A stretch of DNA of 64,000 nucleotides from Streptosporangium saharense (GTDB lineage: Bacteria > Actinomycetota > Actinomycetes > Streptosporangiales > Streptosporangiaceae), in NCBI RefSeq assembly GCF_014203715.1, contig NZ_JACHJP010000005.1, forward strand, positions 483,877 to 547,876. Reading direction: 5' to 3'. Both the position numbers and the translations under genes were made by a program. Positions 32,252 through 41,079 of this stretch are shown here, one piece after another. The notes beneath the pieces are model-generated. The model did no database searches and was not told the DNA's origin. It worked only from the letters and a program-made list of their open reading frames with translations. Positions within the stretch are counted from its first letter, which is position 1. Each line of letters begins with the position of its first letter.

Positions 32252-33166
32252 ATGATCAGTCTCAACGGCCTGCGCAAACGGTACGGTGACCGGACGGTGA
32301 TCGACGAGCTGTCCCTCGACGTCAGACCGGGCGCGGTCACCGGCTTCCTCGGCCCGAACGGGGCCGGAAAATCCACGACCATGCGCCTGATCCTCGGGCT
32401 CGACCGTCCCACGGCGGGCACGGCGCTCATCGGCGGCCTGCCGTACCACCGGATCAGGAACCCGCTGCGGACGGTCGGCGCGCTGCTTGACGCGCGCGCC
32501 CTGCACCCGGGGCGCAGCGGCAGGGCGCACCTGACGGCGCTGGCCCGCAGCAACGGCATCCCGCTGCGCCGCGTCACCGAGGTCCTGGAGACGGTCGGGC
32601 TCGGCAAGGCGGCACGCGGCAGGGCGGGCGCGCTCTCGCTGGGCATGAGCCAGCGGCTCGGCATCGCGGCCGCCCTGCTCGGCGACCCCGAGGTGCTCAT
32701 GTTCGACGAACCCGTCAACGGCCTCGACCCCGACGGCGTGCGCTGGGTGCGTGACCTGATGCGCTCGCTGGCCGACGAGGGCAGGACGGTCTTCGTCTCC
32801 AGCCACCTGATGAGCGAGATGCAGCTCACCGCCGACCATCTCGTCGTGATCGGCAGGGGACGGCTCATCGCGGACGCGCCGCTGGCCGAGATCATCGCGC
32901 GCGGCTCGCTGACCGCGGTGGTCGTGCGCACCCCGCACGCCGACGACCTGGCCGTACGGCTCGGCGCCGCGGGACTGCGCTGGGAGAGGCCGGGGGAGAA
33001 CGAGCTGGTCGTCACCGGAGCCACGGTCGAGCATGTCGGCGACCTGGCGCACGAGGCGGGGATCCGGCTGCACGAACTGCGCCCCCGCGAGGCCTCCCTG
33101 GAGCAGGCCTACCAGGAACTGACCGCCGACAGCGTCGAGTACGGCGCGCGAAGGGAGCGGGTGTGA
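32252..33166 (+). CDS. ABC transporter ATP-binding protein (DrrA-like)
   Basis: 304 residues from the ATG at 32252. Walker A is GPNGAGKST (about residues 37-45), the signature is LSLGMSQRLGIAAALL, and Walker B is VLMFDEPVNGLDP, with the switch His in VSSHLMSEM. The C-terminal ~80 residues form the extension usual in DrrA/antibiotic-export type ATPases. It overlaps the permease gene by 4 bp (GTGA). With the permease and the two-component genes behind it, it forms a four-gene unit typical of actinobacterial export systems induced by cell-envelope stress. Confidence 0.93.
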   Translation: MISLNGLRKRYGDRTVIDELSLDVRPGAVTGFLGPNGAGKSTTMRLILGLDRPTAGTALIGGLPYHRIRNPLRTVGALLDARALHPGRSGRAHLTALARSNGIPLRRVTEVLETVGLGKAARGRAGALSLGMSQRLGIAAALLGDPEVLMFDEPVNGLDPDGVRWVRDLMRSLADEGRTVFVSSHLMSEMQLTADHLVVIGRGRLIADAPLAEIIARGSLTAVVVRTPHADDLAVRLGAAGLRWERPGENELVVTGATVEHVGDLAHEAGIRLHELRPREASLEQAYQELTADSVEYGARRERV

Positions 33167-33963
33167 ACACGTGGACCAGAGAGCTGGCGCGGGCGACCGC
33201 CGCCGAGTGGGTGAAACTGCGCTCGGTCCGCTCCACCTGGTGGTGCCTGGCCTGCATGACGGTGTTCCTGGTGCTCGGCGCGCTGGCGATCGGCGGTGGG
33301 ACGGTGACGGAGCTGGTGCGCGACGGTCAGCCGGGAACGCTGTCCGCCAGCGACCCGGTGACCTCGGCGGCGGTCTTCGCCCAGTTCGGGCTGGTCGCGC
33401 TGGCGATGCTGACGATCACCCCCGAGTACGCCTCGGGAGGCATCAGGACCACCCTGCAGGCGACGCCGGTCCGTGGCCGGGTGCTCGCCGCCAAGGCGCT
33501 GGTGCTGGCGCCGGTGACGTTCGCCGCGGGGGTGGTCGCCGGGGGCGTGGCGACGGCGGCCGTCCACCTGGTGCTGTCCGCCGAGGTGTTCGGCGGGCGG
33601 GTGACGGCGCCGTTCGCCGAGGTCGTCCCCGACCTGCTGAGCATGGGCGTCTTCTTCGCCCTGGTCTCGGTGACGACGCTCGGCCTCGGATTCGCGACAC
33701 GCAGCTCGGCGGGCACCCTGACCACGGCGTTCATGCTGCTGATGGGCGTGCCGCTGCTGCTGGTGATGACGGGCACCTCGATCGGCTTCGAGGCCTCGCT
33801 GCGCATGCCGCTGTTCGCGGGGCTGGCCTTCATGGGCAGTTCGGACACCCCGATGGGCGGCGCGGTGCCCTACCCGGCCTCGCAGGGGCTGGTGTGGCTG
33901 CTGGTCTGGACGGTGGCGGCGACGGCTCTCGGCCATGCCGTACTGCGCCGCCGCGACGCATAG
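33163..33963 (+). CDS. ABC-2 type transporter permease
   Basis: 266 residues from a GTG overlapping the ATPase stop. It starts with the TAAEWVKLRSVRSTWW segment typical of actinobacterial ABC-2 permeases and has six predicted hydrophobic helices. The EYASGGIRTTLQATPVRGRVL loop between helices 2 and 3 is the usual coupling region. It would form the channel with the upstream ATPase. The exported compound is unknown. Confidence 0.9.
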   Translation: MNTWTRELARATAAEWVKLRSVRSTWWCLACMTVFLVLGALAIGGGTVTELVRDGQPGTLSASDPVTSAAVFAQFGLVALAMLTITPEYASGGIRTTLQATPVRGRVLAAKALVLAPVTFAAGVVAGGVATAAVHLVLSAEVFGGRVTAPFAEVVPDLLSMGVFFALVSVTTLGLGFATRSSAGTLTTAFMLLMGVPLLLVMTGTSIGFEASLRMPLFAGLAFMGSSDTPMGGAVPYPASQGLVWLLVWTVAATALGHAVLRRRDA

Positions 33964-33974
33964 ACTTCGCGCCC

Positions 33975-35129
33975 GTGTCAGGTAACCGGATCGCCCGCGC
34001 CCTGGTCGGGGTGCTCGTGGGCGCCGTGCTGGGCCTCGCCGAGGTGGTCCTCCTCTGCGTGGCCCTGCTCCTCCACCCGGTGCCCGCCGTACGGCCCGCA
34101 GCGGAGCGGATCGTGAACCGGCTGACCGCCCTCGAACGGGCCAGGCTGAACACCTGCTTCGACCACGAGACGACCGGTCGTCCCGGGCGGGCCGGCCGCC
34201 GCTACCTCGCGGTCCGCGCCCTGTTCGGCCTCCTCTCCGGGTACGGCTGCGCCGCGGGGCTGTTCCTCGGCGGGCTGCTCCTGTTCGGCGGGCTGTGGAA
34301 CCTGGCCGGGGGCAGGGCGCGAGCCGTACCGGTGAACCTGCCCGGGGTGCGGCTGGTGACCAGCGACGGAATCCTCGGCGTGACCGGAGGAACCGTCGTG
34401 CTGGCGCTGACCGTGCTCGGGATCCTCGCCGCGGCGGCCGTGGAACGCCGCCTCGCCGACCACTTCCTCGGGCCGGGCACGCGGGAGCTGATGCGCAGGC
34501 GCATCGCCGAGCTGACCGCGACCCGCTCCGGCGTCGTCAGGGCCGTGGACGACGAGCGGCGCAGGATCGAACGCGACCTGCACGACGGCGTCCAGCAGCG
34601 GGGCGTCGCACTGGCCATGCTGCTCGGCCGTGCCCGGGGCAACCCCGACCCGGCGAGGACCTCCGCGCTCGTCGAGGAGGCCTACGCCGAGTCACGCCGC
34701 CTGCTCGACGAACTGCGCAGCGTGGCCTGGCGGATCTACCCGACCGCCCTGGACGAACTGGGCCTGCGCACCGCGCTAGCCGGGGTCGCCGAACGGACGC
34801 AGGTGCCGGTCACCGTGCACTACGGGCTGGTGGGGCGTCCCGCCTCCGCGATCGAGACGGCCCTGTACTTCGTCGCCAGGGAGGCGATCACCAACGCGGT
34901 CAAGCACGCCGGGGCGCGTGAAATCCTGGTCGTCGTGACCGAGGACGAGCGGACGGTGAGCGTGGCGATCTCAGACGACGGCGCGGGCGGCGCCGACCCC
35001 TCAGGCGGCGGCCTGTCCGGTCTGGCCAGGCGGGTCCTGGCGCTCGACGGCACGTTCGACGTCCACAGCCCTCCGGGCGGCCCGACCAGGGTCGTCGCGA
35101 CGCTGCCGAAGGACGCGCCGTGCGGCTGA
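33975..35129 (+). CDS. Sensor histidine kinase (HisKA_3 type)
   Basis: 384 residues from the GTG at 33975, 11 bp after the permease stop. The N-terminal half has about three or four membrane helices with short loops (about 10-35, 75-105, 130-165). The DHp helix carries the phosphate-accepting His in RDLHDGVQQRG (about residue 203). The HATPase domain has the N-box NAVKHAGA and G-boxes SDDGAGG and GGGLSGL. Very little sequence lies outside the membrane, as in kinases that sense through the bilayer or through a transporter, so the adjacent ABC exporter may be part of the sensing. Confidence 0.93.
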   Translation: MSGNRIARALVGVLVGAVLGLAEVVLLCVALLLHPVPAVRPAAERIVNRLTALERARLNTCFDHETTGRPGRAGRRYLAVRALFGLLSGYGCAAGLFLGGLLLFGGLWNLAGGRARAVPVNLPGVRLVTSDGILGVTGGTVVLALTVLGILAAAAVERRLADHFLGPGTRELMRRRIAELTATRSGVVRAVDDERRRIERDLHDGVQQRGVALAMLLGRARGNPDPARTSALVEEAYAESRRLLDELRSVAWRIYPTALDELGLRTALAGVAERTQVPVTVHYGLVGRPASAIETALYFVAREAITNAVKHAGAREILVVVTEDERTVSVAISDDGAGGADPSGGGLSGLARRVLALDGTFDVHSPPGGPTRVVATLPKDAPCG

Positions 35130-35764
35130 TCCTGGCCGACGACTCGGTGTTGCTGCGCGAGGGCCTGGTCCGGCTGCTCCACGAGGCCGGGCACGAGGTG
35201 GCCGCGGCCGTCGGCGACGCCTCGGCGCTGCTCGACGCCGTCGAACGGCACCGCCCCGACGTGGCCGTGATCGACGTGCGGATGCCGCCGACCCACACCG
35301 ACGAGGGGGTGCGCGCGGCCCTGGAGATCCGGGGGCGCCATCCCGAGGTGGGGGTCCTGCTGCTGTCGCAGTACGTGGAGAAGACCTACGCGGCCACACT
35401 GCTCGCCGGGGCCGCCGGTCGGGTGGGCTACCTGCTCAAGGACCGGGTGTCCGAGGTGGCCGACTTCCTTGAGTCGCTGGAGCGGGTGCACGCGGGTGGG
35501 ACGGTCTTCGACCCCGAGGTGGTGCGCCAGCTTCTGGCCCGCACCACCCGCACCGACCCGCTGGACGGGCTGAGCGGACGCGAGCGCGAGGTGCTCGGGC
35601 TCCTGGCGCAGGGGTTCGTCAACGCGGCGATCGCCGCCCGTCTGCACGTGTCGCTGAGCACCGTGGAGAAGCACATCAACGCGATCATGGACAAACTCGG
35701 CCTGCCGCGCGATCCCGGCTACAGCCGCAGGGTCCTGGCGATCCTGCGCTATCTCGATTCCTGA
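35120..35764 (+). CDS. LuxR/NarL-family response regulator
   Basis: 214 residues from a GTG overlapping the kinase gene by 10 bp. The receiver domain has the acidic pair ADD near residue 7, phospho-Asp in VIDVRMP (about 52) and the conserved Lys in YLLKDRV (about 108). The C-terminal LuxR helix-turn-helix (LSGREREVLGLLAQGFVNAAIAARL) is complete. It is the partner of the upstream kinase and likely controls the ABC transporter genes. A 14-bp stem terminator ends the operon. Confidence 0.95.
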   Translation: MRLILADDSVLLREGLVRLLHEAGHEVAAAVGDASALLDAVERHRPDVAVIDVRMPPTHTDEGVRAALEIRGRHPEVGVLLLSQYVEKTYAATLLAGAAGRVGYLLKDRVSEVADFLESLERVHAGGTVFDPEVVRQLLARTTRTDPLDGLSGREREVLGLLAQGFVNAAIAARLHVSLSTVEKHINAIMDKLGLPRDPGYSRRVLAILRYLDS

Positions 35765-35780
35765 GGTGCCGGGAAACGGC

Positions 35781-35814
35781 GGATGCCGTGCCCGGTGGGT
35801 CGGGCACGGCATCC
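35781..35814 (+). terminator. Terminator after the ABC/two-component operon
   Basis: A perfect 14-bp stem (35781-35794 and 35801-35814) with a 6-nt loop, 16 bp after the stop. It lies between convergent genes and could act in both directions. Confidence 0.88.
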
Positions 35815-35851
35815 GGTCATCACCTCATCCCCTCACGGGGTTCGGATCCGA

Positions 35852-37585
35852 TCAGGGTGACTCATCGGTGAACGCGGTGCAGTTGGCCGGGTAGGCCGGC
35901 GGGCCGAGCGGGTCGCCGGGGGCGAAGAAGCCTCCGACCACCGGGATGGGAAGACCGACCAGACACCTGGTCTGGACGACCTGCCCGCTCTCCGCCTGAA
36001 CCGTGATGGCCAGGTACGGCAGCGTGCCGTCGAGGACGACAGCCGTGGAGACCGACCTCGCGTCGGCCGGGTAACCGGCCAGCGTGGACAGGTCGTGCCA
36101 GGCCGGCGTCGTACGAGGGTCACGGACCTGCAGGGTGCCGTCGTCCTGGATCGACGCGTCCAGCTTGTCGAGCAGCAGGAACGACGAGTCGATCGACGCG
36201 GGAGCGGCCAGAGGTCCAGCCGGTCCTGCCGGGCCCGCCGGTCCTGCGGGACCCGCCGGTCCAGCCGGGCCCGCGGGGCCAGCGGGGCCCGCCTCACCTG
36301 TCGCACCCGTGGCACCCGTGGCGCCCGCGGGACCTGCCGGTCCAGCCGGGCCGGGAGCACCGTCGGCACCCGCCGGGCCTGCGGGACCTGCCGGTCCTGC
36401 CGGACCCGTGGCACCTGCGGGGCCTGCCGGACCCGCCGGGCCGGGAGCGCCGTCAGCGCCCGCGGGGCCTGCCGGACCCGTCGGACCCTCGGGACCCACG
36501 GCACCCGCCGGGCCTGCCGGTCCAGCCGGGCCGGGAGCACCGTCGGCACCCGCCGGACCCGCGGCACCCTGGGGACCCTGCGGGCCGATGGCGCCTGCGG
36601 GACCCTGCGCGCCAGCCGGACCCGCCGGACCCTGGGCACCTGCCGGACCAGCCGGGCCGGTGGCGCCGTCAGCGCCCGCCGGACCCGCGGGGCCTGCCGG
36701 GCCTGCCGGACCGGTGGCACCGTCAGCGCCCGCGGGGCCTGCCGGACCTGCGGGACCCTCAGGTCCTGCCGGACCCGTGGCACCCGCGGGGCCCGCCGGA
36801 CCTGCCGGACCCGCCGGGCCGTCGGCACCCGCGGGACCTGCCGGGCCGGTGGCGCCGGTCGCACCGGTGGCGCCGGTGGCACCCGTCGGGCCTGCGGGGC
36901 CCGCCGGGCCAGCCGGACCCGCGGGGCCGGTCGCGCCGTCAGTACCCGCCGGTCCCTGCGGACCGGTCGGACCCTGCGGTCCGGTGGGGCCAGCCGGGCC
37001 CGTGGCGCCGGTGGCACCCGTCGGTCCCGCCGGACCCGTGGGGCCACCCGGACCCTGAGGACCGGTCGGTCCCGTCGGTCCACCCGGGCCCTGCGGTCCG
37101 GTCGGGCCGGTAGCTCCCGTGGGGCCTGTCGGTCCGGTCGGGCCGGTGGGACCCGCGGGACCAACCGGTCCGGGAGGGCCACCCGGCGTGCCGGGAACAC
37201 CCTGCGGTCCCTGCGGACCCTCAGGTCCACGGGTTCCGGGCGGGCCCGACCTGCCATCACGGCCATTGCGACCGTCACGACCGTCGCGGCCGTTGAACCC
37301 GTTACGGCCGTTGTAACCGTTACGGCCGTTGTGGCACCTGCAGTGCCTTCTCCAGCAACCGCACCACCTGGAGGAAAGGCTGTCGAGGCGGAAAGCCACA
37401 TTCCGAGTGGCGACGCCTGCGGGCGCGCTGCGCCAGCGGCTTTCCGCGTTGTCGGTCGCGGCATTCGCCGGAGACTGGCAGGCGATTGCGAGGAAAGTAC
37501 CGATTGTCGCCGCTGCGGTGATCAATCCCCGGACGTACCTGCTGGAATTGACGGTGGAAGCCCGTCTGGTACCGCTAGAAGTCAT
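35852..37585 (-). CDS. Secreted collagen-like (Gly-X-Y) protein
   Basis: 577 residues from the ATG at 37585. An N-terminal hydrophobic signal (about 19-42, ending QSPANA) is followed by a short region with four close cysteines ([12 protein letters not shown]), then a hydrophilic start of the triple-helix part (repeats of NGR, NGF, DGR) and roughly 110-120 Gly-X-Y triplets dominated by GPA, GPT and GAT. A non-repetitive C-terminal domain of ~120 residues ([18 protein letters not shown] onward) could nucleate trimer formation. Bacterial collagen-like proteins form surface fibres or stalks; no anchoring motif such as LPxTG is seen. Codon repetition makes the other strand also read as Gly-Pro-rich, but that frame is not taken as a gene. 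Confidence 0.88.
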   Translation of the reverse strand: MTSSGTRRASTVNSSRYVRGLITAAATIGTFLAIACQSPANAATDNAESRWRSAPAGVATRNVAFRLDSLSSRWCGCWRRHCRCHNGRNGYNGRNGFNGRDGRDGRNGRDGRSGPPGTRGPEGPQGPQGVPGTPGGPPGPVGPAGPTGPTGPTGPTGATGPTGPQGPGGPTGPTGPQGPGGPTGPAGPTGATGATGPAGPTGPQGPTGPQGPAGTDGATGPAGPAGPAGPAGPTGATGATGATGATGPAGPAGADGPAGPAGPAGPAGATGPAGPEGPAGPAGPAGADGATGPAGPAGPAGPAGADGATGPAGPAGAQGPAGPAGAQGPAGAIGPQGPQGAAGPAGADGAPGPAGPAGPAGAVGPEGPTGPAGPAGADGAPGPAGPAGPAGATGPAGPAGPAGPAGADGAPGPAGPAGPAGATGATGATGEAGPAGPAGPAGPAGPAGPAGPAGPAGPLAAPASIDSSFLLLDKLDASIQDDGTLQVRDPRTTPAWHDLSTLAGYPADARSVSTAVVLDGTLPYLAITVQAESGQVVQTRCLVGLPIPVVGGFFAPGDPLGPPAYPANCTAFTDESP

Positions 37586-37900
37586 CACATTCCATGTCGT
37601 TGATGATTTCGGAGAATTGGAACTGCATGATCCGCCTGGTGGCGGCAGGTGTGAGGTACCCGGTGATCGTTACGGTGACGCTTTTGGTTTATTAACGAAG
37701 ATCAAAGAATTGTCTAGCGCGTTCTGTCGCTTATTTCGGCTTCTTGGGCCATATGGGCCATGACTTTTGTGCACATTCCTTGGATGGGTGTCGTTGGCCC
37801 TCAACGAGAGAAATATGCACGAATATCGGGAAAAATCGCCCAGAAAAAAGCCCGGCCCCCGGACAACTCCGGAGACCGGGACAGAGCCCTACAAGGGGAA
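37586..37900. other. Intergenic region upstream of the collagen-like gene
   Basis: About 315 bp without a gene. It is AT-richer than its surroundings between 37680 and 37840, where the minus-strand promoter of the collagen-like gene should lie. It also contains the terminator of the siderophore operon at 37851-37880. Confidence 0.5.
37851..37880 (-). terminator. Intrinsic terminator of the siderophore operon
   Basis: A 13-bp stem (37851-37863 with 37868-37880, two G-T wobbles) and a 4-nt loop. On the minus strand it is followed at once by a run of T residues (CTTTTTTCTG), a textbook intrinsic terminator 20 bp after the last siderophore gene. Confidence 0.88.
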
Positions 37901-39475
37901 CTACGACAGCATCGCCAGCGGGTTGGCCACCGGGACGTACCCCGCCCACCGGTCCGCCGAGCGCGCCCACCGCACCGAGAGGTTGGCCTTGGCGGGCAGC
38001 GGCGCCCCGGCCAGCAGGTCGGCCAGCGGACGCGGCCACCCCCTGGAGCCCGCGTACTCGGCGAGCACCTCCCCGGCGACCGCCCACAGCTCCTTCACGG
38101 GGCCGTTGCCCGCCAGGGAGGCGGCGATCTCGGACAGGTGGTTGACCATCAGGCAGTAGACGACCCGGTCCCACCCCCTGCCGGGGTCGTAGGTGAGCGC
38201 CTCGGCGACCCGCGTCGGCAGCCCGGACAGGTCGTGCCTGCCCGCCACCAGCTTGGTCCCCTCAAGGTCGCGGAAGATCGCCTCGACCGGCAGCCCCGTC
38301 GCGTCCACCCCGACCAGCACGTTCTGCAGGTGGGGTTCGAGCACCACGCCGTGACGCAGGTAGGCCTCCAGCACCGGCGGCGCGACACACTCGACGTAGG
38401 CGCGCCACCAGCCGACCGGATCCGCGGGGGCCGGACCGGGTACGGCCAGCGCGCCGCTCAGCAGCGGGGTCACCCCCGGCCTGCACACCGACCACGGGCT
38501 GGTACGGATGATCACCCCGAGCCCCTCAAGCAGCCGGGTGCCCAGGTTCGCCGAGCGGTATCCGGGCTCGGCGAGCCAGCGCGTCCCCGGGAAGGAGACC
38601 GCCAGGTCGTCGAAGACCGGTTCCAGGCGCCGGGTCAGCTCGACCGCCCCGGCCAGCTCGTACCACGCGTTCTTCCTGACGCAGTTGGTGATCCGCACGT
38701 CCAGGCTGAACTTCAGGCACCTGTCGATCCGAGGGTCGTAGACCGTACGGACCGAGGAGGTGGGGACCGCGGGGCGCGAGCCGTACCCCAGATCGACGAG
38801 ACGGCCGTCGGCCAGCGGCGCGGCGAGCCGGTCGGCGAGCAGGTCGAGCTGCCACGGGTGCGCGGGCAGGACCGAGTATCCCGTGGGCGCCGGGGCCAGC
38901 TCGTCGAGCCGCCCTGTCTCGCCCGCCTCGGCCAGCACGTCGTCGCGGACCCCGAGCAGCCTGAGCGGGAAGCTCGCGTGCGCCTCGGGCGCGTAGCGCA
39001 GCCAGCCGACCCCGTCGAGGGCCTTGGGGCTCGGGTGGAACGGGTGCCCGAAGACGAGCCGCTGCTCGGAGGCCAGCCACGGATCGGTCGGCGCCCGCCT
39101 GCTCCGCCTGGCCGCCAGCAGCTCCGCCATGGCCCTCCTGCTCGCGCCGACCTGGGCGGCGAACTCCTCGTTCGTGCCGCCGAGCTCGCTCTCCACGAGC
39201 CCGACGAGCCGGTCGGCGTCGAGCGGGCGCCAGGTGCCCTCGTCGAGCCAGTCCGGGTGTCCCTCGAAGCGCAGCGCGAGCCCGCCGTGCGCCCTGACCC
39301 GCAGCACGGTGTCGGCGACCCGCAGCAGCACGTACGGCTCGGCGTGCCAGACCTGTCCGCGAGGGCCCGCGACCTCCCGGAGGCAGCAGCGCAGCAGCGC
39401 CGCCAGTGTCGCCTCCTCGGCGACGGTCGCGGGGGAGACTGCCGCGGAGCAGGAGTCGAGCGCGAGGCTGGTCAT
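37901..39475 (-). CDS. NIS siderophore synthetase, IucA/IucC family (second copy)
   Basis: 524 residues; the ATG overlaps the upstream gene's stop (ATGA). Family motifs are present: LVFGHPFHPSPKALDG for ATP/substrate binding, SVLPAHPWQ, SSVRTVYDPRIDRCLKFSLDVRITNCVRKN, and the catalytic-region HGVVLEPHLQNVLV and RDLEG. These enzymes adenylate a carboxylate, usually of citrate or a citryl intermediate, and condense it with an amine or alcohol to build NRPS-independent siderophores. Last gene of a three-gene operon controlled by an iron box. Confidence 0.92.
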   Translation of the reverse strand: MTSLALDSCSAAVSPATVAEEATLAALLRCCLREVAGPRGQVWHAEPYVLLRVADTVLRVRAHGGLALRFEGHPDWLDEGTWRPLDADRLVGLVESELGGTNEEFAAQVGASRRAMAELLAARRSRRAPTDPWLASEQRLVFGHPFHPSPKALDGVGWLRYAPEAHASFPLRLLGVRDDVLAEAGETGRLDELAPAPTGYSVLPAHPWQLDLLADRLAAPLADGRLVDLGYGSRPAVPTSSVRTVYDPRIDRCLKFSLDVRITNCVRKNAWYELAGAVELTRRLEPVFDDLAVSFPGTRWLAEPGYRSANLGTRLLEGLGVIIRTSPWSVCRPGVTPLLSGALAVPGPAPADPVGWWRAYVECVAPPVLEAYLRHGVVLEPHLQNVLVGVDATGLPVEAIFRDLEGTKLVAGRHDLSGLPTRVAEALTYDPGRGWDRVVYCLMVNHLSEIAASLAGNGPVKELWAVAGEVLAEYAGSRGWPRPLADLLAGAPLPAKANLSVRWARSADRWAGYVPVANPLAMLS

Positions 39476-41079
39476 GGCGTCCTTCGCATCGTCATGTTCT
39501 GGATGGCCTGAGGGGGATGGCGCAGGTAGTTGGGGCCGCTGGTGCCGTAGTACTTGTTCACGTCCCGGGCCCCGGTACGGGCCTTGTCGACCAGGGTCCC
39601 GGCGATGATCATCGACTTGCCGACGAGCCTGGCGGCCTCCAGGGTCCTGGCCCTCAGCAGCCGGGCCATCGGGTCCTCGCCGTACTCCGCGAGCGCCTCC
39701 CCGAGCGTGTCGCGGACCAGCCGGGAGGCCTGCACGGGTGGCAGCGCGCAGAAGGCGACCGCCGCGGCGGCCAGGTGCAGTGTGATCGTCACGAACACGT
39801 CGGCGAGCGCGTGCGGATCGTCGGTCAGCATCCGCTCGTCGGTGAAGTCCGGCACCGCGACACCCGCGGCGAGCAGCCGGTCCGGCGAGGTCAGCAGCCC
39901 GTCGTTGTCCTTGACCAGCAGCCTCGCCGGGCCGTCCCCGAGCACCAGGGCCAGGTTCTGCTGGTGTGCTTCGAGGGCCGTGCCGTACCGGACGAAGAGC
40001 CGCACCTGGAAGCCGAACAGCAGCCTGAGGTAGTCACCGAGCAGCGCCGCGACGTCCCCGCCGTACCACCGTCCCGCGAGTTCCTCGACGACGGGCACGC
40101 CGGAGGGGGTCGGCGCGGCCAGCGCGGCCACCGGGACGATCTCGCCGGGCGGCAGGCGGCGGACGAGCCAGCCGAGATACTCGTGGCCCGCGTGCCCGTA
40201 GGTCTGCTCGTCGGCAAGCAGCACCCCCCGGTGCGGCAGACCCCGCAGCAGCAGCTCGGCCCTGGCGCCGTCGGCCAGCGTGCCCGGCTTGATGGAGCGC
40301 CGGTTGCGCAGCCCGAGCGTGCTGGTCGGCAGCGGCAGCTTCACGTGCGTGCCCGCGTCGAGCGCGACCGTGCGCGTCGAGAGCGTGGGCCTGACCTCAA
40401 GATACGGCCGCGCCGCCACGATCGCCCACGGGATCTCCTCGACCACGGGGACGGTCAGCGGGTGCACGGGGAAGAGCACGTGCGTGCGCGCCAGCGACGG
40501 CGCCAGCCCCACCTCGGCGAAGCCCGGCGCGTACGGCATGGCCGCGCCGCTCACCCGCTCCCTGGGCACGGCCGCCCAGCGCAGCGCGAAGGAGGGTGCG
40601 AACTCCGGCGCGTAGGCCGTCAGCTCCTCGTCCGACAGCCCGTTCCTGCACCGCGCCGTCGGATAGACCGGATGATCGACAAAAGCAGCAAGCGTCTCAT
40701 ACCGTACGGCCCGCAGCCGCGCCCCCGGCTCGGCGGCGGCCAGCAGGCCGAGCACCCGCTCACGGTGGGCCGCGTGCAGGTCGAGAGCGCGCAGCGCCTG
40801 CCCGCACTCCCGGGCGAACGCCTCGATCCCCGGCCCGTCCTGCGGCGGCGCGACCTCCCTGAGGGTCGCCAGGACCTCGCGCAGGCCGATCGCCTCCTCG
40901 GGGGCGACCACGAAGTCCTGGAACAGCGACCCCGGCACCAGCCGCACCCTGCGCCCCCCGGTCAGGACCAGCGCGACGCCGTCCTTGCTCCGAGTGATCC
41001 GTCCGGCGAGGCCGCCGTAGTCCTCGCGCAGCAGCGCGTCCAGGACGCGCGAGGCGAGATACCGCTCCCGCGCGGTCAC
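39472..41079 (-). CDS. NIS siderophore synthetase, IucA/IucC family (first copy)
   Basis: 535 residues from the GTG at 41079, which overlaps the ATP-grasp stop (GTGA); a GTG at 41091 is also possible. Motifs: DHPVYPTARCRNGLSDEEL, LFPVHPLTVP, STRTVALDAGTHVKLPLPTS and RYGTALEAHQQNLALVLGD. It differs from the second synthetase in the N-terminal binding motif, so the two probably act on different carboxylates in sequence, as in two-synthetase siderophore pathways. Middle gene of the operon. Confidence 0.92.
   Translation of the reverse strand: MTARERYLASRVLDALLREDYGGLAGRITRSKDGVALVLTGGRRVRLVPGSLFQDFVVAPEEAIGLREVLATLREVAPPQDGPGIEAFARECGQALRALDLHAAHRERVLGLLAAAEPGARLRAVRYETLAAFVDHPVYPTARCRNGLSDEELTAYAPEFAPSFALRWAAVPRERVSGAAMPYAPGFAEVGLAPSLARTHVLFPVHPLTVPVVEEIPWAIVAARPYLEVRPTLSTRTVALDAGTHVKLPLPTSTLGLRNRRSIKPGTLADGARAELLLRGLPHRGVLLADEQTYGHAGHEYLGWLVRRLPPGEIVPVAALAAPTPSGVPVVEELAGRWYGGDVAALLGDYLRLLFGFQVRLFVRYGTALEAHQQNLALVLGDGPARLLVKDNDGLLTSPDRLLAAGVAVPDFTDERMLTDDPHALADVFVTITLHLAAAAVAFCALPPVQASRLVRDTLGEALAEYGEDPMARLLRARTLEAARLVGKSMIIAGTLVDKARTGARDVNKYYGTSGPNYLRHPPQAIQNMTMRRTP

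Noticed and set aside
36084..37058. Long plus-strand frame also reading as Gly-Pro-Ala repeats
   Set aside because: It is the antisense of the collagen-like gene; GGN/CCN codons give Gly/Pro on both strands. It has no signal peptide, start context or ribosome site.
37731..38174. Minus-strand frame crossing the siderophore terminator
   Set aside because: It overlaps the real IucA/IucC gene and an intrinsic terminator; no ribosome site.
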